Part shown: positions 1 through 6,897 of the stretch, one piece after another | Layout: every line of letters starts with the position of its first letter | How positions within the stretch are numbered: the first letter of the stretch is position 1 | Position numbers and translations under genes: made by a program | The notes under the pieces: generated by a model | Database searches by the model: none | Told to the model about the DNA's origin: nothing | The model's input: the letters and a program-made list of their open reading frames with translations, nothing else | Assembly (NCBI GenBank): GCA_900550505.1 | Contig: URSI01000061.1 | Span: 1 to 6,897 of the forward strand | Direction of reading: 5' to 3' | Length of the DNA: 6,897 bases | Origin: an uncultured Eubacteriales bacterium | GTDB taxonomy: Bacteria > Bacillota > Clostridia > Oscillospirales > CAG-382

Positions 1-1344
1 AGAAAGGTCATACGTACGGTTGCTGACTATTATATCGAGCATTTCCGGAGAATCATCATCAGTGAACCGTTTGTTTTTCAAAGTCACCTCGTAATATTCG
101 TCGGTAACGAGTTCCCGCCCGTAAAACGCCATCGCCTCAAGCGCAAATACGGTGCAGGGCAGTTTCTTCTCCACGGATATCGGTATTGAGACCGCCGTAA
201 GATGATAAACAGTGCCGGAGGATGAATATTCAGTCTGCAGTTCATCCGCCTTCGGCATAGGAAGTATACCGTAGTGTATCTCAGCATTTCTCATCAGTTC
301 GCTGTCAACTGCGGAAAGCGCACCGTAGTAAAAAAGTGCATGACCGTTGGTAAAGATCTCGGTTTTGGTAACGTAAACCCCGCTGTTCCACGAGCCGAAA
401 AAGTCTGCCATACCGACATGGCTTCCGTCAAGCAGCATGGAAAGCACCCGATCAAACACCTCAAGGTTACGTTCTTCCTTTATCCTGAACTGAGGGATAT
501 CGTTCTCGTCTTTGACCGACATCGGCTGAGCACAACCGAGCATCGTGGCAAGCGTATCATAACTTTCTGCAACTATCCCCCAGGTATCATCCGTATCCGC
601 CGTGAAATCCATCTGCGTGCCTACGAGCACGGTCGCTCCTTTGGCATATGTATACATTTTGTCGAGCGTCCAGTCGCCGTCACGCACCGTCTGATAGAGA
701 TTTTCGATTCCGTTGTCATTCGCGATATCTTTGTTGTAATATATTGCCCACGTCGCCGTATTATCCGTAACGCAGACATCACCCGTCGCATAGAAAAGCG
801 CATGCGCGATAGACAGATCCCGAACCGCCGCCTGATCCCACCATTGGCCGGAAAGGTCAAGATAATCCACACCCGCCAAAGAATTCACACTGTTAAGATC
901 ATACAAAAGCCCCTGTGAAGCGGGAGAAGTCGCAAGATAGTGTATAGCAGCCGAAGCGACGTCAAAAGCACCGCTGAAAACATTTGCCTCATTATCTATC
1001 GCCTCAATGATCGAATCATAACTGTCTCTGTATATCGCGGCAATAGTGATATCATATCTGTCCTTTATGAGCGCATTACGTTCATAAGTGGCATCGTTTA
1101 CCGGCTCATCATTCGTCTCTTCCGGTGCCCATTGTGCAAGATGGTATCCGTCATTTTCCAAAGCCAGCACGGTTACTGTTTCACCCCATTTTATCTCCGG
1201 GAGAACACAGCCATAATCCACAGTATCATCGGATGAAACCGCCGTTGACGAAGTACCGCCCTTGTCAGCGTCACAAGCCGAGAAGCCCGCTGCGATCACC
1301 GCAGTAAAGACAACAGCAAAAAACAGTATGAAGAAGCGTTTCAC
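1..1344 (-). CDS. Extracellular solute-binding lipoprotein of an ABC importer, C-terminus cut by the window edge
   Basis: Predicted substrate-capturing lipoprotein of an ABC importer, probably for sugars or oligosaccharides; the ligand cannot be read from the sequence. The frame is open for 448 codons from a GTG at 1344 to the left edge, with no stop. The N-terminus is a short lipoprotein signal: MKRFF, a hydrophobic stretch to about residue 19, then GFSAC with the candidate lipidated Cys24; Phe at -3 is slightly off consensus. A Ser/Thr/Asp-rich linker follows. The rest looks like the family 1-type binding proteins common in Clostridia: a WWDQ segment (residues 168-171), YYNKDIA, a DWTLDKM segment, YGILPMPK (358-365), and a late YYEVTLKNKRFTDDDSPEMLDII stretch that in this family lies near the C-terminus, so perhaps only a few dozen residues are missing. 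GTG at 1344 is chosen because AGAAGGG sits 8 nt upstream and it gives a typical signal peptide; in-frame GTG/TTG codons lie slightly upstream (1353, 1350, 1365). It starts 32 nt after the glycosyl-hydrolase-like gene and is probably co-transcribed with it. Confidence 0.88.
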   Translation of the reverse strand, partial: MKRFFILFFAVVFTAVIAAGFSACDADKGGTSSTAVSSDDTVDYGCVLPEIKWGETVTVLALENDGYHLAQWAPEETNDEPVNDATYERNALIKDRYDITIAAIYRDSYDSIIEAIDNEANVFSGAFDVASAAIHYLATSPASQGLLYDLNSVNSLAGVDYLDLSGQWWDQAAVRDLSIAHALFYATGDVCVTDNTATWAIYYNKDIANDNGIENLYQTVRDGDWTLDKMYTYAKGATVLVGTQMDFTADTDDTWGIVAESYDTLATMLGCAQPMSVKDENDIPQFRIKEERNLEVFDRVLSMLLDGSHVGMADFFGSWNSGVYVTKTEIFTNGHALFYYGALSAVDSELMRNAEIHYGILPMPKADELQTEYSSSGTVYHLTAVSIPISVEKKLPCTVFALEAMAFYGRELVTDEYYEVTLKNKRFTDDDSPEMLDIIVSNRTYDLS

Positions 1345-1352
1345 CTTCAACA

Positions 1353-1359
1353 CCCTTCT
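1353..1359 (-). promoter_or_regulatory. Ribosome binding site of the solute-binding protein gene
   Basis: On the minus strand AGAAGGG lies 8 nt before the GTG at 1344-1342, inside the 32-nt gap after the stop of the upstream gene. It decides the start among several in-frame GTG/TTG codons, because the others lie within, or upstream of, this motif or too close to it. Confidence 0.65.
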
Positions 1360-1376
1360 CAGCACAAAATCAACGA

Positions 1377-4300
1377 TCAACCAGCCCTACGAGTATAAAT
1401 ATTGCGCGAACGTATCAGGCAATCCACACATTCCCCGATCTCTGCTTCCAGCACTTTTCCGAATTCCTCATTTGCAAACGAAGTGTCTACCGATTCAAGC
1501 GCGGCGACCGCTTCGTCCACAAAACGGCAGATATCGTCTGCGTTATCCCGGTCGACAGGTCTGCACAGCTCTAGCACGCCCTCAAGCTGTGAGCTGAGTC
1601 CGGAAAGCTCCTGTTCCGAGGCACCGGATAAAGCAAATATGCCGTCACACCTGTCTATCAGAGAATTCAGCTGCGCACTGAGTGTGACTTCAAGCCTATC
1701 CGTGCGCACTGCCGGTTTTCTGTGCACGCTTTGAGCAATATAATTTCCGAGCTTGTTGCCGTTAACGCTTGCAAGCGAGAATATCGCGGTACCGTCCACC
1801 CAAAGCTCGCGCACCGCCTCTACTTCCTTGATATAAAGGTACTCGTCAAACTCCATAAAAGCGCCGAGCCCCACGGAATAAAAGGCATTTTTACCCACCA
1901 CATCGGCAAATGAAACCGTATTGTTAACTATATAATCCACGCTCGTAGAATATGCCATGGTAAACAGCTCATCTATCCAACCGTTGTCAAGCCAGACACC
2001 GCTATTCTGGAATATCGTTGTCGAAGTCACCTCAAGATCGGGAAATACCGCACATGTTATGGCGGCACTGTTGCGGACCTCGCGCACAAGATCATAGATC
2101 TCACCGACGAAGCTGTTTATTATTTCCTCCCTGAATTTGCACCACTCGCTCCAGTACTGAGTGCCGGGATAAATATCATGGGGATCAGTCTGAATACCCG
2201 TCTCGGCGGCGAACGCTGCGATGATGTCCGCGTTGTACCCGAAATCATCACGCGCAGTATCCGAATAATCGTTAGGTTCCGGGAATCGTATGTAATCAAG
2301 ATGCAAACCGTCAAGTTCATATCGGCTCAGCATCTCACGATACAGATCAAGCACGAAATCACGGCATTCGCGCGTATACGGATCAAGGAATACAAAGTTT
2401 CCGTACCCTGTCGGGTTGTACGGCGTACCGGAACGGCTTACCAAATGATGCTCCTTCATCTTGACCGTTATATGCTCGGGGTCGGACATAGCTGCGGTAG
2501 TGCCTATAAAGAAATTATGGACCCACGCGTGCACCTCGATATCCGCCTCATGACAATGCTCTACGAACGAACCCAGCACGTCAAAGCCCTCGAACCTCGC
2601 GCTTTGTCTCGTGAGTTCATTCTGAGTAGGATATATCGTCTCTCCGCCATCCCACGTCTGTATGTAAAGCGCGTTGAGCCCGAGCTTTTTCATCAGCTCT
2701 ACCGTTTCTATTACCTGTTCCTCATTCTTCTCAACGGGAGCGTACCACACGCCCCTGTTTTCCGCCGCGCGGTGCGAAAACCATAGCAGCTTTGAATCGT
2801 CAAGCAGCTTTTCCGTGCTGTCCAGCAAAGCAAGCGCAGCGGCAGGATCGGAATCCATGCACGCAGCCGCCTCGTCAAGCATCGAGCCGGCGGACGTAAG
2901 GTTAGACTGCAGCTTCTCATACTCAAAGTCCAGATACAGCGAAAGCGCGTGCTGATACCTGTACTCAAGATCATCGTATACCGCTTTGACCGCCGATACT
3001 TTTGTCAACGGTGACGAAACGACAAAAAACTGCTTCGCCTGTGCGTCAACGATGACCTGCGCACCACGCATATAAACGGCTATAAGCTGCTCCATACCGG
3101 TGCCGTGACCCGAAAGCACATACCCGCCCTCCGGCAAAGACATATCTCCTGCATACGAATCGTCAAGCATCACTCCGTCAGCGCTGACCGAAATCTCATA
3201 GCCGTATTGATTGGTCCCCGTCGATGCCCCCTGATTGTATATCACGATATAATCCGTATAACGAACGCCGTTGAACTGCGTAAACGGAACCGTCTTCATC
3301 GTATAACGCAAATCAAGTCCCTTTGAGACATTGACGCTCGTTTTGACCTCACACAGCTCCTGCGTCAGTGTATCGCCCACTGAAAGCGACGAAAACACAT
3401 CACACACGGCACCGCTAAAAAGTACCGCGAACGCATCTGCAGTCGGCACTACGGCAGGCTGTCCCGGTTCCGTGACGGCTACCACCTTGCCCTCGGAAAC
3501 AACGGCGCAAAAGCCTTCGCTCGCAGGGGTCACTATCCCCTCGTATGACGTGTCATATATGTAAACGCCGTCACCTTCAGGAGCGGAATTAAGCTCCCCG
3601 GCAAGCTCATACGCTTTTCCTTCATACCTGATATGCGGTTTATATGTATCTCCGTACACCTTATCAAGTCCCGTCACAGTAACAACGCCCCCGCTTTCAA
3701 GAATATCTTTTGCAAACGCGCAATTATATCGTCCGCCGAAAACCAACGCTCCCTGACCCGCCGATATAACTCCGTCAGCTTTACCCATGACCTTATACGT
3801 GTCATCGGCACCCGCTTCGACCAGATATGCCACACTGCCCGCCGGCACAGTGATATCGTTTTGTGCAGCGGTCACGAGCGTTATGACATCGTCGTTTCCA
3901 AGCGTCGCAGGATCGAGCAGCGACACGCGACGCGTTATACGCCCGCCGTCCGTTTTGACACGCATGACGCAATATGAAAAGCTCTCCGCACCGATCGCCA
4001 ATTCAGTTTGGGATTCGACCCTGTCACCGTAAGAAAAGCTCTGAGCTCCGCGCCGAACACTGAGCAGGAATCCGTTTACCGGCACCGGGTTGGCAGCGAC
4101 CGTCTTGTCGGTACTCGTGATGATATATACCGCCCCGCGCGCGCCTTCCTGTGCGGTGACAGTATATATATCCCTTTCTGTATGTATCCCCGTAAGATAC
4201 ACCCCGTCCGTCACCCAGTCATGATCCATGACTATGACATCGACCTGTGAATGATCTTGTGAGTCGACATTCTTTAAAGCATCATAACGACTACCGTCCA

Positions 4301-4418
4301 CAACTATTTCAACGCTGTCAACAGTCCCAGATCCATCGTCATCAGCACCGCACGACGCAGTTGACAAAAGGCAAAATATAAGCGAACACGCCAAAATCAC
4401 CGCCGAAAACCGTCTCAT
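1377..4418 (-). CDS. Large lipoprotein with a GHL10 (DUF187, family-10-like) glycosyl-hydrolase domain
   Basis: Predicted surface-anchored glycan-cleaving enzyme of 1013 aa. The N-terminus MRRFSAVILACSLIFCLLS followed by TASC is a lipoprotein-like signal, with Cys23 the likely lipidated residue; Thr at -3 is not ideal, and Cys11 and Cys16 are less likely. Residues about 24-470 are beta-rich with apparently repeated modules; the last, about 383-460 (NGVRYTDYIVIYN, GTNQYGYE, GYVLSGHG), resembles modules I recall next to GHL10 or phosphodiester-glycosidase domains. Residues about 475-550 are helical. The GHL10 barrel spans about 554-890: NRGVWY (554-559), HAWVHN (630-635), FLDP, and LDGLHLDYIRFP (702-713), whose acidic residues D703 and D708 are candidate active-site groups. 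Residues about 895-1013 look helical. The best-known relative is E. coli DigH (YddW), which cleaves amidase-stripped peptidoglycan glycan strands; the substrate here is unknown. The start has AGGAG 7 nt upstream and its own promoter. It leads a two-gene unit with the solute-binding lipoprotein. The domain call is firm; activity and substrate are inference. Confidence 0.9.
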   Translation of the reverse strand: MRRFSAVILACSLIFCLLSTASCGADDDGSGTVDSVEIVVDGSRYDALKNVDSQDHSQVDVIVMDHDWVTDGVYLTGIHTERDIYTVTAQEGARGAVYIITSTDKTVAANPVPVNGFLLSVRRGAQSFSYGDRVESQTELAIGAESFSYCVMRVKTDGGRITRRVSLLDPATLGNDDVITLVTAAQNDITVPAGSVAYLVEAGADDTYKVMGKADGVISAGQGALVFGGRYNCAFAKDILESGGVVTVTGLDKVYGDTYKPHIRYEGKAYELAGELNSAPEGDGVYIYDTSYEGIVTPASEGFCAVVSEGKVVAVTEPGQPAVVPTADAFAVLFSGAVCDVFSSLSVGDTLTQELCEVKTSVNVSKGLDLRYTMKTVPFTQFNGVRYTDYIVIYNQGASTGTNQYGYEISVSADGVMLDDSYAGDMSLPEGGYVLSGHGTGMEQLIAVYMRGAQVIVDAQAKQFFVVSSPLTKVSAVKAVYDDLEYRYQHALSLYLDFEYEKLQSNLTSAGSMLDEAAACMDSDPAAALALLDSTEKLLDDSKLLWFSHRAAENRGVWYAPVEKNEEQVIETVELMKKLGLNALYIQTWDGGETIYPTQNELTRQSARFEGFDVLGSFVEHCHEADIEVHAWVHNFFIGTTAAMSDPEHITVKMKEHHLVSRSGTPYNPTGYGNFVFLDPYTRECRDFVLDLYREMLSRYELDGLHLDYIRFPEPNDYSDTARDDFGYNADIIAAFAAETGIQTDPHDIYPGTQYWSEWCKFREEIINSFVGEIYDLVREVRNSAAITCAVFPDLEVTSTTIFQNSGVWLDNGWIDELFTMAYSTSVDYIVNNTVSFADVVGKNAFYSVGLGAFMEFDEYLYIKEVEAVRELWVDGTAIFSLASVNGNKLGNYIAQSVHRKPAVRTDRLEVTLSAQLNSLIDRCDGIFALSGASEQELSGLSSQLEGVLELCRPVDRDNADDICRFVDEAVAALESVDTSFANEEFGKVLEAEIGECVDCLIRSRNIYTRRAG

Positions 4419-4425
4419 ATCACAA

Positions 4426-4430
4426 CTCCT
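4426..4430 (-). promoter_or_regulatory. Ribosome binding site of the GHL10 lipoprotein gene
   Basis: AGGAG on the minus strand with a 7-nt spacer to the ATG at 4418-4416. An in-frame TGA upstream, with no other ATG between, fixes the start. Confidence 0.8.
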
Positions 4431-4458
4431 AAAAAAGGAATACCTTCATCCTTTCAGC

Positions 4459-4487
4459 AGTATATCACATTTTTTTCAAACAATCAA
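4459..4487 (-). promoter_or_regulatory. Sigma-A-type extended -10 promoter for the lipoprotein pair
   Basis: Read on the minus strand: a -35-like TTGATT at 4487-4482, a spacer of exactly 17 nt, then TATACT at 4464-4459 (five of six matches to TATAAT), preceded by TGA, which supplies the extended -10 TGn. The spacer holds a run of A. The predicted transcription start is near 4451, giving a 5' leader of about 33 nt that contains the AGGAG site. The placement right after the dusB terminator and before the GHL10 gene supports a separate transcription unit. I see no clear operator; transcription start not tested. Confidence 0.72.
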
Positions 4488-4521
4488 TAGAAAAATATCA
4501 TTTTTCACCAAATCGGAGTCC

Positions 4522-4560
4522 AAATATAAAAAAGCGGCACGCCTTTACAACGGCGTGCCG
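4522..4560 (-). terminator. Rho-independent terminator of the recG-dusB unit
   Basis: On the minus strand a perfect 9-bp GC-rich stem (CGGCACGCC at 4560-4552 pairing with GGCGTGCCG at 4543-4535) encloses an 8-nt loop GTTGTAAA, followed by C and TTTTTT (4533-4528) and further AT-rich sequence. The 5' arm is made of the last codons of dusB and the loop contains its TAA stop. There is no T-run on the plus-strand side, so it looks one-directional. Confidence 0.93.
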
Positions 4561-5492
4561 ACAATAATCTTTCTCATTTCTTCTGCGGTTGAACAATGAC
4601 ATATCAAGGCACGAAGCTCCGAAGCTCCCCTTACGCCGGATATATAGCGCGAGATATGCCTGCGGCATTCGAGCACCGCCGTGCGTTCTCCCTTCAGCGC
4701 ACACAGCAGTTCAAGATGACGCAGCATACAGCGTCTTCGTTCGTCTGCCGCGGGAAGATCATATGCCCTCCCCGTCAAAGCGGCGTTTATCTCCCGAAAT
4801 ATCCACGGTGATCCGTAAGCTCCGCGTCCCACCATAATGCCGTCACACCCGGTCTCCTCAAACATGGATACCGCAGAGCCGGCATCAATAATGTCTCCGT
4901 TGCCTATCACCGGTATCGCCACGGCGCGTTTAACGGCGGCAATGACTGTCCGGTCGGCTTTGCCCGAGTATCCCTGAGCTCTCGTTCGTCCGTGCACGGC
5001 GACCGCAGAGGCACCGTTTTGTTCGCAGGCGACTGCCACCTCAGGTGCGTTGATACTTTTTTGATCTGTTCCGCTTCTTATCTTTACAGTCACCGGGACA
5101 GTGACTTCGCATTGCACCGCTCTGACTATCTTCCCCGCATTATGAGGGTCCGCCATGAGAGCGGAGCCTTCGCCGTTTCCGAATATCTTCGGGACCGGGC
5201 ATCCCATATTGATATCTATCGCCGCGACTTTAAATCTTTCCGCGACCGCATACGCCGCAGCCCGCATCGTATCCGGGTCTTTCCCGAAAAGCTGCACGGA
5301 CACGGGTATCACATCCCGTGACGTATCTGCTATTGCAAAAGACTTGGCGTCGCCCATGGTGATAGCTTTGGCGCTCACCATTTCCGTGACGGCATATTTG
5401 CAGCCGTACTCCGCGCATATTGTTCGGTACGCGCTGTCAGTGACTCCTGCAAGCGGTGCTAACTGAACTTTTGGAACCGTATATTCACTCAA
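4545..5492 (-). CDS. dusB: tRNA-dihydrouridine synthase, DusB type
   Basis: FMN-dependent enzyme that reduces specific uridines in tRNA to dihydrouridine using NAD(P)H, in the cytoplasm. The 315-aa length is normal for the family. Motifs run in order along the TIM barrel: APLAGVTD (12-19), EMVSAKA (37-43), QLFG (67-70), DINMGCPVPK (93-102) with the catalytic Cys98, GEGSALM, VKIRSG (136-141) with Lys137, VHGRTRAQGYSG with His167, the FMN phosphate-binding GNGDI (197-201), and GRGAYGSPWIF (222-232). A helical C-terminal domain fills about residues 245-315. The start is a TTG at 5492-5490 that overlaps the recG TGA stop by 4 nt (TTGA); no good Shine-Dalgarno site precedes it, so translation probably depends on ribosomes finishing recG. 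The start gives the expected short lead into APLAGVTD. All key residues are present. Which uridine(s) it modifies cannot be told from sequence alone. Confidence 0.95.
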   Translation of the reverse strand: MSEYTVPKVQLAPLAGVTDSAYRTICAEYGCKYAVTEMVSAKAITMGDAKSFAIADTSRDVIPVSVQLFGKDPDTMRAAAYAVAERFKVAAIDINMGCPVPKIFGNGEGSALMADPHNAGKIVRAVQCEVTVPVTVKIRSGTDQKSINAPEVAVACEQNGASAVAVHGRTRAQGYSGKADRTVIAAVKRAVAIPVIGNGDIIDAGSAVSMFEETGCDGIMVGRGAYGSPWIFREINAALTGRAYDLPAADERRRCMLRHLELLCALKGERTAVLECRRHISRYISGVRGASELRALICHCSTAEEMRKIIVGTPL

Positions 5493-6897
5493 TTCAATAT
5501 CTGCTCATGTCCGGACACGCCGAATTTCCCGGTCACCATATCGGCGAGCGGCTTATATTCCGGCGATGTGAACAGGCCCTTTCCGATTATTTCCGAGGCT
5601 GCTTCCTTCGTTGTTTCAAGCAAACCCATATCTGCGGCAAGATCTGCGACTGCGAATCCGAATTCACCGTGCTGACGCTGCCCTATGAAATCGCCCGGCC
5701 CGCGCAAACGCAGATCCGTTTCGGCTATTTTAAAGCCGTCACTCGTTTCACACATGACCTGCAACCGCTGCTTCGATATTTCGCCGTCTGCGTCGCTTAT
5801 GAGCACACAATACGATTTTGCCTTGCCCCTGCCCACGCGACCTCTCAGCTGATGAAGCTGCGAAAGCCCGTACCTGTCAGCGTTCTCCACGATCATAAGC
5901 GTTGCATTCGGGACATCCACACCTACCTCTATTACCGTTGTGCTGACCAGTACCTGTATGCTTCCTTCGGCAAACCCGCCCATCACGGCGTCTTTATCCG
6001 ACTGTTTCATCCTTCCGTGCAGCAGTCCCACCTTCAAATCAGGGAAAACCTCGTCGCGCAGCCTGCGCCCGTGGCTCTGCACTGATTTCAGATCACACGT
6101 TTCGCTGTCTTCGACCAGCGGGCATATTATGTAAACCTGGTTCCCCTGCTCCACCGTTTTACGCACAAAATTCCACAGCCGTCGCCGGTACTTTTCACCG
6201 ACCAGAAGAGTCTCCACCGGCTCACGTCCCGGCGGCAGCTCGTCTATAACGCTTATGTCAAGATCACCGTACAATATCAGCGCGAGCGTCCGCGGTATAG
6301 GCGTCGCCGACATGACGAGCACATGCGGGCTTTTGCCCTTTTCGGTCAATCGGGCACGCTGCATGACGCCGAAACGGTGCTGCTCGTCCGTAATGACCAG
6401 TCCGAGTTTATCAAAGCTCACTCCCTCGCCCAGCAGGGCATGAGTACCCACCGCCACCTGCGCGCTGCCATCCGCCACCGCCTGACGCTCCTCACGACGT
6501 GCGGCAGCGCTGCCGGAGCCCGTGATGAGCGCCGTATTTATACCGTAGGGTGAGAGCAGCGTTTCAAATGTCTTTCGATGCTGAGAAGCAAGTATCTCAG
6601 TCGGCGCCATCACCGCGCACTGATACCCGTTTTTCACACATAAATAGGCGCACGCCGCCGCAACGGCGGTCTTGCCGCTGCCGACGTCGCCCTGAAGGAG
6701 GCGCGACATGGGTACATCTCTGCCGAGATCCGAGAACAGTTCCTTGACACACCGCTCCTGAGCGCCGGTAAGTTTGAACGGCAGCGACCTGAAAAACCCC
6801 GCCGCTCCGCTGTTCCGAAGAGTAAAAGCAGGCGCGCCGAGCGAGCGCGAACCCTCACGCACCGTACGGGCACCGAGCTGATACACGAGCAGTTCAT
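5489..6897 (-). CDS. recG: ATP-dependent DNA helicase RecG, N-terminal part missing at the window edge
   Basis: Superfamily 2 helicase that remodels stalled replication forks and branched recombination intermediates. The frame is open to the right edge, showing 468 residues that begin ELLVYQLG; RecG is usually near 680 aa, so about 210 residues (most of the wedge domain that grips branched DNA) lie outside the window. A GTG at 6886 is internal, not the start. Counting visible residues: FKLTGAQ (Q-motif-like, about 40-46), Walker A GDVGSGKT (69-76), APTEILASQH, GTHALL, the DEQHRFG Walker B box (170-176), SATPIPRT (196-203), LLHGRMK, STTVIEVGVDVP (318-329) and QLRGRVGRG (349-357) with the arginine fingers. 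The C-terminus has the RecG-specific LRLRGPGDFIGQRQHG stretch, which sets it apart from Mfd and PriA. No motif is damaged. The stop overlaps the dusB start, so the two are translated from one message. Confidence 0.97.
   Translation of the reverse strand, partial: ELLVYQLGARTVREGSRSLGAPAFTLRNSGAAGFFRSLPFKLTGAQERCVKELFSDLGRDVPMSRLLQGDVGSGKTAVAAACAYLCVKNGYQCAVMAPTEILASQHRKTFETLLSPYGINTALITGSGSAAARREERQAVADGSAQVAVGTHALLGEGVSFDKLGLVITDEQHRFGVMQRARLTEKGKSPHVLVMSATPIPRTLALILYGDLDISVIDELPPGREPVETLLVGEKYRRRLWNFVRKTVEQGNQVYIICPLVEDSETCDLKSVQSHGRRLRDEVFPDLKVGLLHGRMKQSDKDAVMGGFAEGSIQVLVSTTVIEVGVDVPNATLMIVENADRYGLSQLHQLRGRVGRGKAKSYCVLISDADGEISKQRLQVMCETSDGFKIAETDLRLRGPGDFIGQRQHGEFGFAVADLAADMGLLETTKEAASEIIGKGLFTSPEYKPLADMVTGKFGVSGHEQILN

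Noticed and set aside
274..918. A 214-aa open frame on the plus strand
   Set aside because: It lies antisense to the solute-binding protein, has an Arg/His/Ile-rich composition typical of a shadow frame, and shows no recognisable domain.
1345..1376. A separate promoter or terminator between the GHL10 gene and the solute-binding gene
   Set aside because: The 32-nt gap holds the ribosome site and no hairpin with a T-run or a recognisable -10/-35 pair.
2178..2786. A 202-aa open frame on the plus strand
   Set aside because: It is antisense to the GHL10 catalytic barrel, whose motifs are clear on the minus strand; no ribosome site or family similarity is seen.
4427..4453. Possible leader peptide (ATG AAG GTA TTC CTT TTT TAG) and a small AAGG/CCTT hairpin with T-run in the GHL10 leader, as in an attenuator
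   Set aside because: The stem would be only 4-6 bp of weak pairs, the mini-frame has six codons with AAGG only about 1 nt before its ATG, and no residue run suggests amino-acid sensing.
5456..6085. A 209-aa open frame on the plus strand across the recG-dusB junction
   Set aside because: It is antisense to conserved RecG helicase motifs, with composition typical of a mirror frame.
6884..6886. GTG as the start of a short RecG-like protein
   Set aside because: The frame stays open and RecG-like (ELLVYQLG) to the window edge, and the family needs an N-terminal wedge domain, so this is an internal Val codon.

Overview
The window reads as chromosomal DNA from a low-to-moderate-GC Gram-positive bacterium, most likely an uncultured gut-type member of the Clostridia. 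The reasons are two lipoprotein-type exported proteins with short MK/MR..C signal peptides, a solute-binding protein of a kind abundant in Clostridia, purine-rich Shine-Dalgarno sites, and GTG and TTG starts. The genus is inference and cannot be fixed from this sequence. All four genes lie on the minus strand, so transcription runs from right to left.

Right part (4545-6897): the C-terminal two thirds of RecG, the branched-DNA helicase, entering from beyond the right edge. It overlaps by 4 nt the TTG start of a complete DusB-type tRNA-dihydrouridine synthase. This housekeeping pair (recG-dusB) ends at a strong rho-independent terminator whose hairpin overlaps the last codons of dusB, with the dusB stop codon in the loop.

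Middle (4419-4544): a 126-bp intergenic region holding that terminator, then a well-formed extended -10 promoter and a good ribosome binding site for the next gene.

Left part (1-4418): a second transcription unit of two predicted lipoproteins. The first is a large (1013 aa) protein with a central family-10 glycosyl-hydrolase-like (GHL10/DUF187) barrel, a long N-terminal beta-rich region that appears to hold repeated modules, and helical flanks. The second starts 32 nt downstream with GTG and is an ABC-type extracellular solute-binding protein, 448 residues of which are visible before the left edge. No permease or ATPase is visible; they could lie beyond the left edge.

The only part that goes beyond ordinary housekeeping is the GHL10-lipoprotein plus solute-binding-lipoprotein pair. 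It suggests, but does not prove, a surface glycan cleavage-and-capture function. I saw no RNA gene, CRISPR array, insertion sequence, attachment site or frameshifted gene.
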